Of a stretch of DNA of 64,000 nucleotides, positions 1 through 13,600 are shown piece after piece. Position 1 is the first letter of the stretch, and every line of letters begins with the position of its first letter. Location: positions 62,001-126,000 of the forward strand of contig MEHQ01002079.1 of the NCBI GenBank assembly GCA_008828725.1, read 5' to 3'. The translations under genes and the position numbers were made by a program. The stretch comes from Saccharina japonica. Its lineage: Eukaryota > Sar > Phaeophyceae > Laminariales > Laminariaceae. Below the pieces are notes generated by a model that did no database searches, was not told where the DNA came from, and worked only from the letters and a program-made list of their open reading frames with translations.

Positions 1-267
1 TGCAATCAATGTCAGGGCGAGTCAGCGCAACCGCTCGGTCGTGTACGGTTGCGTCCGCCTTACGAGAGTGAGCTATGCTTTCCAGGAGATGCCCCTGTGC
101 CATGTCCCGTGTCTCGTAGACGCCCTCGTGCACCGACTGTGTCTCATAAGCTCTCGCTCCAACCTTATCCCACGTGTCATACTGTACCCATTCCGCAAAA
201 AAACAAACTGCGTGCGAACTCTCTGACGCCGATTGTGGTGATCGGATGCATCCTCACGTGCGGCCAG

Positions 268-3200
268 ATTCGACCCCCTCCTGGCGCTCGACCACCTCAA
301 ATCTCTCCCGATCTATGAGGGACAGGCGGTCTACACCGAGACGTTTCCGGGCAGGGAAGGAGAGTACGCCGAGACCGCACACCCGCTGCACCCCGAAGTG
401 ACAACTGCGCTTGCCTCGTCGAAGGGGGTGACGAGGTGGGTGACAACTTGCGGTGGTATCGTCGTTTTTTCCGCTTTTGTTGTTGTCATTGTCGTTGTCG
501 TTAATGTTGTTGTTGTTGTTGTTGTGGCACTGCTGCGCTTGTGCTGGGTTCCCGAATGCCCGCCCACCGCCAATCCGCACCTTGCTCTCGTGCTGTCGGT
601 GTGCCTCCAACTTTCTGGGTGCAGTGCTTAGCACGCAGGTGCCCACTGTATACGAGGTGGATGCTAGGAAAGGCTCGCCGGGCTACCTCAGCCGCATGGC
701 TCGCAAGCGCCCCCCCCCCCCCCCCATACTGCGCCTCTCGCATAACTACTTTGCGCGCAAGAGCACTCATTCTCTGCTGTTCAGCAAGGGTTAGATTGGC
801 GGGACACGCCACGTCGCGTGTGCGCTCGAATTTATCGCTCGGAGTGGGCCAAGAGTGCTTGGACGGCCGACGAACAGCCCAACGACTCGTATCCTCCGGC
901 CGCATGCCGTGACCATCTCTGTCCTATACCCATGCCCCACCTCTTGATATTCTCCCGCCGGCTCTGGAAGGTTATTTAAGCACCAAGCGCTCGCCATCGA
1001 CGCGGCCGTTGCAGGCCAGCACGTGGCCCTTTCTACGGCCACGTCCTCCGGAAAATCCGTGGTATTCAACGTGTCCGTGATGGAGGCCATTCTCGGACCC
1101 CGCCCGACCGCCGTCGCGCTCTACCTCTTCCCCACGAAGGCTCTCGCACAGGACCAGCTCAGGTGCAGTCTGCGATTGTAAAAACAGGGAATACGGCTGC
1201 CGCAGAATTAGAGTGGGTGACCGTGCGACCCACCGTCCCGTTTTTTTTTTTGTTTTGTGCTGCGCATACGTCGTATATAGTGCTGCCGCAACATCACTTG
1301 ACATGCTTCCTACCCCTATGATAGGTCGTTGAAGGGACTGGTCGCCGCATCTGCCTACCTCAGCCAGCGCGTGCGACCCATGACCCTCGACGGGGACACG
1401 CCTTTTAGAGAGGTGAGCGATGGCCATTCACGGTGCGTTTTGTCGCAGTCACGAGTGAAGCGCAGCCCCGCCACGGCCACCGTGGCCAAACATTTGGTTG
1501 CTTCTCCGTGTTTTGTTTGCTTGTGCTTCTTGCCGTCTTTTTGTTTTGCGAAATCGGGGTTCCCGTGGTGTTTTGTTTTTCCGTGGGCGCGAACCCTTGT
1601 CTTCATATTCCAGTGGAAGCATGCCTTCCGCCGGCCGGCCGATACGTCGTGGCCGCAATATCGAGGGCTGGGCTGGCTCCTGCCTTTAGCCACTCTGCTG
1701 CCAGGCCTCGATGTTCTACAGTCGCAACACACCGTGCGTGTCGTGTCTCCTTACGTGTTGTCGGCACGGGATTACTTGAATCCACACTTCGCTCGCGTGC
1801 GTGCGTGTGTGCCTGCATGTTCACCCTGTCGTATATGCCCTTCCATCCTTGTTGCTGAGCTGGAGCGCTTCGTCAGGGTACGCGCATTGCTGCACCGTGT
1901 GTTCGGCACGTTTTCTCTTCCACCGCCTAATTAGTAAGCGCCTCGCTGGAAACCCTTTTTGCGAGGCGTTTCTTCGGTGTGCTGAACAATTTCACGTAAA
2001 GAAATACCCAGGTTAAGCTACTTGCTCGGATTCTTACGTTCCACGTAGGTTCAAGAATGTGCGGACGAGTTTTATAGCTTCCGGTTTGCCCTATCTACTC
2101 CCTTTGCCACCTTGACCCCTCTCAATCTCTCCATTCGCCGCCCCGCTTGTGGTCGATTGAGAGATATATACCCTCCCCTAGCAATGTCTGCCTGGTCGGT
2201 GAAAACCCGACATGCTGCGTCCTGGCATTATAGGGATGCGAGGGTCTATGGTCATACGACTACGGCGATGCATGAATATCGAGTACACCCTACCCCCTTG
2301 CCCGCGTCTCTTTTTTGCGTGTTTGTGCAGCGAGGGGTTGTGACGGAAGAGGCAAACATCATTCTCACCAACCCCGATATGCTGCACGCCTCCGTACTTC
2401 CGGGGCACAAGAGATTCCGCCGCATCTTGGCCAACCTATCACACGTTGTTATCGACGAGGTAGGGAGGAGAGTCATGGGGGGAGACCGCTAGCCGTAGGG
2501 CCGGGCAGGGATCGACCCAGTAGGAGGGGGTATGGGGGGAGAGTGCTGCTGTGGGGTCGCGGACAGGAAGGGTCTTGGAACGTACCCCTTTTGTTTTTTT
2601 TTTCGTCGCTTGCTGTCCACTTTGTGGCCCTTGTCCGTGCACGGCTTTGCCATGGCCACAGCAGTCTCAGCAGTCCAAACGCGGTACTCTACATACGGAC
2701 GTAGTGATGTTTCGTTGCTTGAACGGCCCGACGCATGTTACGATAGAGGTATACCGTTTTTTGGCTGAAAGGTATTCTGAAGGATCGGGCTCCTTATCCT
2801 CATTCTAGTGAAGCAATATTTTTCATGTTTTACTATTAAATAATAGGCCATGTGATTGTTCATCGGGGTACGTAGCACGTTTATTTTCCTCCAAAAATCA
2901 ATTTTTGGGTGAGTTTTTTGTTTTTTTTTGTCCATCCCATTTATTATCTTCGCCCTTCTTTTCTCTCTCCCTCTTTAGTCGTATCTCAGATCCGGGGTCA
3001 CTAAGTAGGCTCTTCTCCCCCCTCTCCACTACGGTGCTTGCCTTGCATTTTTATCGCGAGAAAATTTCAGCACTCTCTTCCCTCGTCGACTTGCGTCGGA
3101 TTCCGCCTACCCTCGCCACGAAGGCGCTCTCAGCAATTGGTTCCTTTTTTTATTTTTTCAAATAAAGTAAAAATCTCACCACGGTGGGATTCGAACTTGG

Positions 3201-6200
3201 GGACCAATGCCAGTAGTCTTTGAAGCTGACCACTAGTCTACCGGGGCGTATAGAGCTCCTCAATGTGACCATTCTCGGAAAAATCATGGTGCACCTCTAT
3301 CATACAGCGTGCGTCAGTTCCGTTTCATGTTCACGGGGGCGCGACGAAGGGCCAACGGTTAGAGCCCGAAATCGTGTCGCCCTTTGCAGGCTCACGTTTA
3401 CCGTGGAGCCTTTGGAGCTCACGTCTCCATGGTGCTGCGGCGGCTGCTGCGCCTCTGGTCGGTCAACGCGCCCCCCGGTCCTCCGCCGCAGGTTTGTCAC
3501 GATGCGGCCAATCCTTTTCCGAAATGAGCCCCAATAGGAAGAGTTGGGAGGAAGACAACCCGGCGTTACGAGTGGTCCGTGGTAGTTTTTTTTTTCGAAC
3601 TCGAGCAAGTAAAATCCTCGTGCGTAGGGTTGGTCCAGGGTAAGAACAGATGTTGGCCGCTTGTGGGGCGCGCTTCGTTTTGTTTTTCGTGGACGACGAG
3701 GCACAGGTTGATGGGTTTTGTCGTTCGTCGGGGCTATACTGACGCTCTCGGGTGCTCAAGCATGTACTCACCGTTTTCATCATCGCCGGCCGGGGGATTG
3801 TGTTCTCCCTCCTGAGCAAGACGCTTGGGTCTAGTCGTTTCTTCGACAATGTGTTCGTAAACACCATTTCCGCACTAAATTTCCAGCGCGAGCCGGTTTG
3901 AACTGGTACTCCTCGCGCAATCGAACCCCTTTTGTTCAACGTACGCCGCGCGCGCCTCCGCCGGCGGCGGACTGCGACAGCCTGGGCCCCGCCCCCCGCC
4001 CCCCGCCGCACCCCCCCCCCCGCCCAATCGATGCCCGGCAGTTCATTTGCTGCTCGGCCACCATGCGCGCCGCACCGTCGCACTTTGCGTCTTTGTTGCC
4101 ACTGGAGGAGTGCCTCGGCGGACGGCGGAAGCTCTACTTCGGCAGCGCCGACACGGCGCCCACGGGCCGCAAGACGGTCGTCCTGTGGCGCCCACCGATC
4201 ATCGCCGAGTGGTACAAGCCACCAGAAGCGAACGGAAAAAAAGCATCATCAGCATCGTCGGCGGCAGCGTTGCGTCGTGGCCGAAGCGGTCGGGCTACTA
4301 CCGCGGCGCGTGGAGCAACGGCAAGCCCGGTTACCGTTGCGCGACCCCGTCGGGGTCGAAATGAAGCCGCAGGTGCTATCCCATCTGCTGCTGCTGTTGC
4401 TGCTGATTTGTTGGACGAGTCAGGGGTGGTGGCAAGTACGGCTACCGGCGAACGTCCGAAATCGGACGCGTCCACTTCGGTAACAGTGACGGCCACGACC
4501 GCAGGAAAAGGGGAGGACGGCGGTGGCGGTGGCTGCGTGTCCGGCATTACTCCCTTGCGCGGTCTGGACGCATGGCGAAAGGGGCCGACCGACAACTTCT
4601 ATAACAAGGAGTACATGAAGCTTATGGGGGCCGAGCTCCCACGGGGGCGATCGTCCGGGAGAACAGCAGCGAACCCAGAGGGAGGTGCGGTAGAGGCGAA
4701 GACGCCCCCCCCCCTTGCGGCAAGGGCGGCGAGTTCTGCACACAAAGAAGCTTCGGAAGCGGGTGCCGAAGACGGCGGTAGTGCCATGTCCACGCGACAT
4801 CGATCTGTCGATAGCGGGGACTTCCCCCCCCTCGAACCGGGCGGCGGTAAGCCGGCCAACAAATCAGAAAGGAGGGCACCAGCGACGGCTAGATTAACAA
4901 AGCACGCGATAACACGCGGCAGCCCCGACACAGGTTTTGAAGTTGTGGGGGTTGGAGCGAGCAGCGGGCGCAAGGGAGATTTGCAGGCCGAAGAACCCAA
5001 CTCGAACGCTATCGCTCTGGAGGCTAGCGCTATGAAAGGAATGGCGGAAGCAGCGGCGTTAGGAGGGGCAGAGGCGGGGGGTGGTGGTGCTGGCGGCGTA
5101 GCTGCAACAGGGTCGACTAAAGAAGGCTTCTCGACCGGAGGGGAGGACCGGGAAAGGCAGGGGGGGGACGAGCCCGGGTGGGAGGATGGTCGGCGACGCA
5201 GCCCGATCTGCGAAACGGCGCAAATTTTGGCGGCTCTGGTGAAGCAACGGGTCAGGACACTGGCGTTTTGCCGTACGCGGAAGCTGACTGAACTGACGCT
5301 ACGTTACGGGCTCCAGGTACGGCAGCGCTTCCCTGAACGTGTGTGTGCCTTGGGAAAAGGCCCAAGCTGGGGCAGGCGTAGGGACAGTAACTCCTTTTTG
5401 TTTTCAATACGGTGCTCAGCAAGTGAAGAGCGCTCCGCAGTGTGTCCGATACTGCTCACACAGCGGGTGTTTTTTTCGCCCTTGGGGGCATCCGAAATGT
5501 ACCTATTGCTTCCAATGCGACATGAAATTCGCATTAGTGTTGACTACGTATGGCGCTGATAAAACGCTATCCGACTCTGTGGGGTCCGCTCAGCTCGTCC
5601 CCGGCTCCTCTTGGGGTTGTGTGTGAATACGTTAACGTCTTGCAGTAGTAGCACTGCTTGCCATTTTGTTTTTCACAGTCCCCCCCCTCGCGTTCTCCTG
5701 CTGAACATGCTGGCCGCGCCGAAATATTTCCTCGCCATGTACGGCGCAATTCAGGACCTAGAGAAGACAGCGCCGCACATGGTGTCCCTGGTCCAAGGTT
5801 ACCGAGGCGGATACACCAAAGACGAGAGACGGAAGATCGAGGGACGACTGTTTGCGAACGAGGTGCAGTGAAAACTTTTGAAATGACGAAGTTGTCCGGG
5901 CGTATATAGGAAGGGGAGCACGGTAGATCTGGCGGCTCTTGTCGACCGCCGTTAACGTTTAACACGCGGAGGCGATGACTTTTGCCGCCAATATGTAGAG
6001 AGGAGCGTCATTCGGGACACGCACGGGGTCTGAAAGTCGATCGCAGCAAGCAATTTGTGGTTTCGGTGCTGCTCTATTGCAGTCCAACCACCTGTATCGA
6101 ACGAGACAAAGCGCTCGACCAGACCTGCTTTGAAGTAGAACGCACGCCGAGGTTTGGAAGTTCCCAGGTAGGTCTTGCGTTGAAGCTCGCCCTCATACCA

Positions 6201-7663
6201 AATATGTAGGTGTCAGTAGGCCTGTGTTCGTACCGAACTCGGTGCCGATAGAGTGCATGCTATAGACTAGCACCTCTGTGCCAAGGGGAAGCCGAGGGTT
6301 GTCGCTGCTGCAGTCTTAGCCTTGCACGTGCGCACAATATTACGGCGTCGACCTACTCTTTTTTCTCACCCCCGCCTTTTTTACAAGGAGGGGACGCTGT
6401 TAAGGTTCGGCTTTAGGTGTTTGTTTCGAGGACTCGGTCATCGTTTCTTCTCTCTCTTGCGCTTGCGGCGGTTTGCTCTTTTGTTGTTTTCCTATCCGCA
6501 GCTGCTGGGTGTCACGGCGACCTGTGCCCTCGAGCTCGGGGTGGACATCGGCGAGTTGGACGTAACGCTTCATTTAGGGTTTCCAGGTGGGCGACGGGGC
6601 TTAGTTGCTGTTGTGGTTGCTGTTGTTGTCGTCGGTGCTGTTGTTGTTTTTATGATGATGTTGTTGTTGTTGTTGTTCTCGTGTGTGCTCGATGTGATGA
6701 CGGAGATCGTGAGAGCATCTCGAACTATCTCGAACTGGGCTCGTAGTTATCGATAGTGCGGCACCGAGGTAGGACGCTCGCTGCCCTGTATCGTGTTCCA
6801 CATCACCTTGGTACCTCCTATACCGAAAAACGGTGGAGGTGTTTATTGCGCGGCAGGCAACGTTCGGCTGCAACGTACCCTGGCGTTTGCTTGCCCAAGG
6901 ATTCGGGGCGGCCGCACAAGCGTTTTATGAATGAAAGCATTATCGCTTGTTTTAGATGGACTCATACTCTCCGGTGCCTCCTACCCCCTGCCAAACACAC
7001 CAGGCAGCGTCTCCAGCCTGAGACAGCAAGCGGGGAGAGCAGGGAGAGGCGGGACAGACTCTCTGGCCATAATGGTTATTCATCAGGTAAGGATTGGAGA
7101 TGTGGCTGTCTTGGGCACCCTCGGTTTTTAGAGCCGAGGGTGGTGGTGCCGCTGTGTATATATCGCGCCACACGTACGACGACGTTGAGCTGCGATAGGG
7201 TCAGCACCTAGTATGCATTTTCTGGGAAAATTCTGAGGCTCCTCAATTGAGGAGCTCCTTATGATACCACCCAACTACCGACTTTTTGATTAAAAAAAAT
7301 GAAAAACAGAATGATAAAAAGCTAAGCCCGATCCACGATCCTGTGAGACAGGTACCTATCAAACACTGGTTGTAAGAAATACGTGTACCGGATTAAAAAA
7401 GTATTGGGTTCATAGCTTCTCAGTTGCAGTGGTTGGTACAATGATTGGTTGGTGCAATGGTTGAGGACCTGCTCCGTCGGTGACAACATATTTGGGGCTC
7501 AAAATGGCAACCAACCCCTATATACCTACCGCAGCACGGCCTCTAGTATCGTTTCGTGTGAAGGTACTGCCCGTGCTCTTGAGAGTGAGTGAACCATGTG
7601 CGGACGAAAAAAAAACGTTTTTCGCGGTGTATGCGACGATGTGTGTACCTGATATGTGTTTGT

Positions 7664-7694
<31 letters not shown>

Positions 7695-10600
7695 GTGCGT
7701 GTTTTGTTTTTCGTCCCGATAGTGCGTGAAATTCTAATGATCCCGCCCTCATGTTCTCCCTGCGCAACATTTGTGTGTACGATCACGTGGGGAGTAGAGC
7801 CAACATGCATTGAACCAGCCCATGAACGTGTGTTATGCAGACAAAGCTACGTAGCTCTCTCTGCCTCCCCACCCCCTTGCTGTCACACCCCAAAAGCTTC
7901 CCTCCTTTGTAACCTCACTTTGTTGCAATTTGGTCTGCAGGATCCGATTTCTCAATTCTTCGTGCGCAACCCAAGGGAGCTGTTTCACAAGGAGCCCGAG
8001 GCTGCCGTCCTCGACTCTACGAACGAGCTGGTGCGTGAGACTGAGAAGGGGTGCCGCTCTCGGCCGTAATGCCGTACAATTACCATTACCTCAAGAGCCG
8101 CGCTGATGCGTCGAACGCAGGTGCTGTACGATCGGCAGAGAAAAACCGTGTACGATCGGCAGAGGAAAACCGTATGACTGGACCACGGCTGTTTTTCGCT
8201 CGCATGCCGCTGCTGTGGTGCATAACGATGACCGGAGGCGCGGTGGGGACGCAAGTTCGCACTCGCTTTCTTGTACGGCCCGCGCCCATATAATTGCTAT
8301 TATCGTCGTACTATCGTCGTGCTGTTAGTTCTAACACAATGCTTCCATACCGCGCAGTTGCTCAGTGCGTACGGCGCAAGTGGTCTGGAAGGTGGGCGGA
8401 CCAATTGTCCAACTGTCCTGCAGCACTGAAACTCCAAAAGTTGTCCGCCTTCTTTCTTCCCTTTAGCTTGCCCATACCTGCGCTTGCCTTCTCGTCTGTC
8501 TGGCCCAACTCGTTTCACGCGCCTCCAACGAACGCAGGTGCTGAGAGCGCACGTTTTGTGCGCGGCAGCCGAGTGTCCGCTGGGTGTACCTTCGCTGGGA
8601 GACGTAACCGATGCGGCGCTCTTCGGCGGCCAAGAACGCCTTCAAGAGGTGAGACAAACCCCGTAAAAACCTTCCCGATACCCTTCTCCATCGCGGCAGG
8701 CGTGTAGTATTTGTTTGGGTAGAACGAGAATAAAAGGCTTAAGCGTCTTGAGAAGTGCGTGGGAGAGAACGTTTCGTGCAGCGTGCGGCTTGGGGTGCAT
8801 TCGGACTGGACCATGCAATGCCCGCACCTTGTTATCGTAGCTTCCCCAAGGGCAGAGGCCCGCCCGCCCGCCCATTATCATGCGTGCGCGCGTCCCCCGC
8901 CCCCCCGCCCACCGTTCTAGGCAAAGGCGCCTTACAGAGTCGGCGGCAGCTGCAACAATTTTTGCTCTTGTATACCTCCGGCGGCGAGTATATCAGGGCT
9001 TGGCTGCGCAACCTCCTTTTGTACCAGCTCCTATATCGTTGCTCCAGCCCCATCGCGACCACTCTTCCCCGCCCCGGCCCTACGTCTTGCTTTGCTTGAC
9101 CCTTGCTGCCGTTTTTTTACCGCCATTTTTTTTCCCTTCATGCTTTCGGGCGGAGCAAGGTCATCCACATGCTGACGGGGGGCGACTTTCCCCGCCTCGT
9201 GCGCGCCACCGGGAACCTGGGCTGGAAAGCGAACCCGGGACTCGACCCCCCGCCCTGCCGTAGGGTTGGGCTGCGCATGATTGATCCCGTGAGGTGAAAT
9301 TGGCGTCGGCTTTTGCGTGCTTGCTTGCGTACATAAGAGGAAAGAGGTGCCGTCTGCAGAGACCGTGGGAGGTAGCAGCGGTCGCGCATGATGCCCTGTG
9401 ATTTTTTCTCTGGCCGTGAAACGGGTCGTTGCCGGCGTGGCGTTGGAGAATAGTATGATATCCCGAAACAAACATGTTTGAGGATGGGGAAGTCGGGGGG
9501 GGGGGGGGGGAGGGGTTGTGACGACTCTGGTTGTTCCCGAAAATTCTTGCTCTGCCTGATGCTGCTTACCCGCGAGTGAACAATGGCGAAAAGCCAGGCC
9601 AACAGGATGGGGTCATGCGCGTCCGACCGTTGTCTTGGGGTCTACCGCAGCACATATAGGAGAGCCTCTTGCGCAGTTCACGCGGACTCGAATATGTTCG
9701 ATTTGTTGACATGCCCTTGCGTGGTACAGCTTGGGTAGTTGGTTTTACTTGCGTACTTCATGCAATTAAAAAACCATGCTGAAATTGACAGCCGCGTAGG
9801 CCGCAAACCAGCCGCTTACAGATATGTAGGTGCGTCCGATCGCGATTTTTACCTCCGGCCTTTCCATACGCTATGTCAGTTTCGTGTGTGGTCTCATGAC
9901 TCGCGTCATATTCGTCCGCCCGATGTCTCTCCACCCAATTGGCGTGCAGCTTCAGCGTGGTGGACGACCTCAAGGGGGGCGAGCCGTACGACACCGTGGA
10001 GTACAGCAGGGCTTTCTTCGCCCTCTTCGAGGGCGCCATCTACCTGCACCAGGTAGAAGCGGCGCCGCCGGCGTGGTGGCGCGTGTCACGTCATCGATAC
10101 CCAACAGTGTAATGGGGCTCTCGTCCCAGACAAGCAGCAGGGCATTCCACCGCACATTGAGAACGAGCTTCCCTGTGTACCTACAGCGCCACACGGAAAT
10201 TCGACAAGTTCGCTCAGCGTACCTCGGTCCGAAACACGCCAACCAAAGCTGTCGTGGTCTTGTTCCGCAAACCCCCAATATTCCGGAGGATGTCTGATTC
10301 GGTCCATTTTGCCTCCAACGAGTTCTTGGGCCCTCGTCGGACCCGGAGGCTTTGTGACGGCAACGTTTGCCATTGGTGCATTTCCGCTACCGCCGTAGAC
10401 CGTCGCAAAGGTGGGGAGACTGCCTGCCACAGCAGCAAACAACATTGAGTGAGCTCTCTTTTTATGCTCGACCGAGCTCTCTTTTTGTGCTCGACCCCTC
10501 GCCGTTTTTTTTCCCCTCTCCCAACCGTGCCTTGTTGCTGCTTCGCATCCAGGCCCGCCAGTACTTGGTGACCAAGCTTGACCTCGCGAGGCACGTGGCG

Positions 10601-13600
10601 CACACTCTCCCCGTGAAGGTGAACTACTACACCGCCGCTAGGAACAACGTGGACGTGAACGTGACGAAGCGGCTCGAAGTCAGCGAAGATCATCACGCGC
10701 ACACGTGAGTTTCACTGGTTGTATCCCTGTGCCAACAATTCCCTGCCATCCTGTAAGGCGGGGCAGAGCGCCGGCTGTGCGCCCGTTGGATGGAACAACT
10801 CCCGGCAAGCAGCGCCACACGCATTTTTTTTTCCCGCGAGGACCATCGCGGCAGAAGATTTCCACAGTGTGCGTAATTTTTCTTGCGTCCGTTCCTGGCT
10901 GAACAATACCTGGTACGCGTCACCCGCTCACTGCGTTTTGTTTTTCTCCTTACTGGCTGCCTTGCCGGTGCCGACAGCTGTCCACAGTGCCTTCTGCTCA
11001 GCGCGACGGTATATGCCATGTCGTGGGCTGTGCTCAACTATGTATGTTTGCTTTGGTTTCACGGTATATCCGATATCTGATTGTTTGGTATGCCGCCCCC
11101 CCCAGCTCCGTCTCGAAAGGGATGCGTGGTCAATGGTCAAGTGACTAAGGCAAACAACAAATGAGTACGCCCTCCCCCCCTCCCCCCGGTCTCTCGTATT
11201 TGCACTCTCTGCGCGCACGCATACCCACGCACCCGCGCGTGGATATTTGTTGGTGTTTTGTCTCTTGCGACGCAGGGGTTGCGTTGACGTGGTCTGCACA
11301 GTGTACGGCTACGTGAAGAAGCAATTGGGCACGGGGAGAACGATAGAGAGGGGCGAGTGCACTCTACCTCCTCTGCAGTACGCCACCCGCGCGTTCTGGC
11401 TGGACGTGGGCGTCACCGCGAAGCGGAAAGTCGAGGAAGAAGAGTGTGATTTCGAGGTACGTACGAGCACAGAGCGTCCCGACCCTTTAGGACGTGTATG
11501 GCCACACAGCTCTTGCACACAGCTTCTTGCGGATCAAACAGTCGACGAGCGAAAAACACGCCGTTCGTGCGTCAGATAAGAGATTCCCCACTAACGTTCA
11601 ATCGCGCGGGTATTGTAGGCAGCCTATTGTGCAGTCGCGGTAAAAAAAATCGTGAGCTGTTGTTGCGGTGTATCGCGAGCTTTGACTGTTGACCGTGTGG
11701 TACGAGAGCCGCTTCTCTCCCTTCGCTCCCCACTCGTCGCTCCATCCTCCGCCGATTGGCCACCACGTCTCGATATTTCACGATGATCTATACGCGTGTT
11801 TCTTCGCCCCGTTCGATGGACGGTTCTCAATCTACACGCTATTTGTTTTTATCCCCGCCTCTCGATCGACTCGCTGTTTTGTCCCCGGCGGGTTTCTCAT
11901 ACTTCAAAAGGGCGGCGTACACGCGGTCGGGCACGCTCTCCTTGCCGTGGTGCCGCTTTTCCTCCTGTGTGACGCGGAAGACGTTGACTGCGAGCACGCC
12001 AGGCCCCACCACGACCGCCCCCAGCCGCAGCGCATCCTGGTGTACGACAAGCGCCCCGGCGGCGTTGGGGTGTCAGACGCCATGTTCGGCTGTCACCGGT
12101 GCGTGTGTAGTGTTTGATGGCGTGTGATGGTCGCTTTTTCTGTGAAGTTGTGTGGCCACCTGTGTTGGCAGATGCTATCGTACCTTGTTTCGTTTAACGC
12201 GGCGTACTTAGTACGACGGAAAAGTCGCCGGGGAGAAGAATACCTTGTACGCGGCTTGACAGCCACCGCTCATGCTGAGTTGTAGAGGGGTTTGCAGAGC
12301 AGAACGGGTTTGTCCTCCGTTCGGTTATTTCCTCACTTTTAACTTCTCTGTGCATCCCTAGTCTGATTCCGACTCTAGTTATGTTCTGCTTTCAGTACCG
12401 CATTTCGGTGTTACGAGGCACAGCAACTCCGATGTGCGAACTGACGGACCAACAAGAAAAACGCGAGGGCGCGTGATATTCGCGCTGAAGCTTCAAGAGT
12501 TTTCCCGTAGTCTCTACTGACCGACCGGAGTTCTTGTTATCAGTACATCGACTCAGGGGGGGGGGTGGGGTAGATTAACATCGACCGAGAACAGACTTTC
12601 CGTGGCAACAACGGGCACAGGTGCAGTTGCTTGACCAAGTGTGACTAAAGTACAATGAAATATTCACTCGCCTTTGTTGCATGTTTTCGTGGCGGGCGGT
12701 CGAGTGCGACGGGGCCATGTTCCTCCCTCCCCTGACCTGAACACGATTGCCGTTATTTGTTGAAATATACCGTTGCTGAAGTGACACGCATTTTTCCTGG
12801 CGCAGAGGCTAACCTTCTTGGTGTCGATCGCACCGATAGAGGATGAACGACAGCATTCCATCTACGTGGGTGTGAGTTGACCGTAGCCAATATGCGCCCA
12901 CCGTTGCCTTCCCCCCCCTCCGTACGCCCGTTTCGACGTGACGCTCCACCCCACCGCATGGTGTACTATGGTACGGCAGAGCCGTGATGAGCAAGGCTCT
13001 GGAACTGGTGGAGGGATGCCCTTGCCCTGACGGATGCCTGGCTTGCATCCACGACCACGGCTGCACGGGTTACAACTCGGCAAGTGCCTCACAATTGCGA
13101 TAGCTGCGCGATAAACATGTACCTGTCTGTGGCTCTTAACATCGCCCTTTTCATTCAAGCTTTTCTATATACCCTGCCAGCGTCACCACACGTTTTAGTT
13201 TTTCCCGGTATTTTCTGTTCGACTTGTACACCATTCACGGTCGAGACTCGTGTTTGTCGAAGCAGATTGGCCTCCAAGGAACGGTGGTTTCCCCACAAAC
13301 AAATAAATGGAGCTGTCACCGTTTTTGTTACCCGAACCCTCCCCCCGCGCGCTTGCCTCGACCGGCGAAATGAACATCGGCAATCCCTTCTCTTTGTCGC
13401 GCACGTTGTGTCCCGATTTTTTTGTTTGTTTGTTGTGTCTTTTGGTTTTGGTATTGAAATTAACCCACCGTCACCAGATTATTGACAAGCGCGCAGCCCT
13501 CATCATTCTCAAGCGTCTCATTCAAGACATGATGGAGGCGGGAGAGGAGGCGGCCGAGGCCAGGCGGGTGGGCGAGAAAGAGGGGGAAACGCGAGCTTCG

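Noticed and set aside
254-646. Minus-strand open frame rich in Asn (antisense of TTG repeats)
   Set aside because: It is the shadow of a microsatellite and helicase exon 1.
3492-3527. Read-through VCHDAANPF after helicase exon 5, resembling the family's SAT…NP motif
   Set aside because: The true SAT motif is at the start of exon 6 (4042) with a clean acceptor; the read-through hits a stop.
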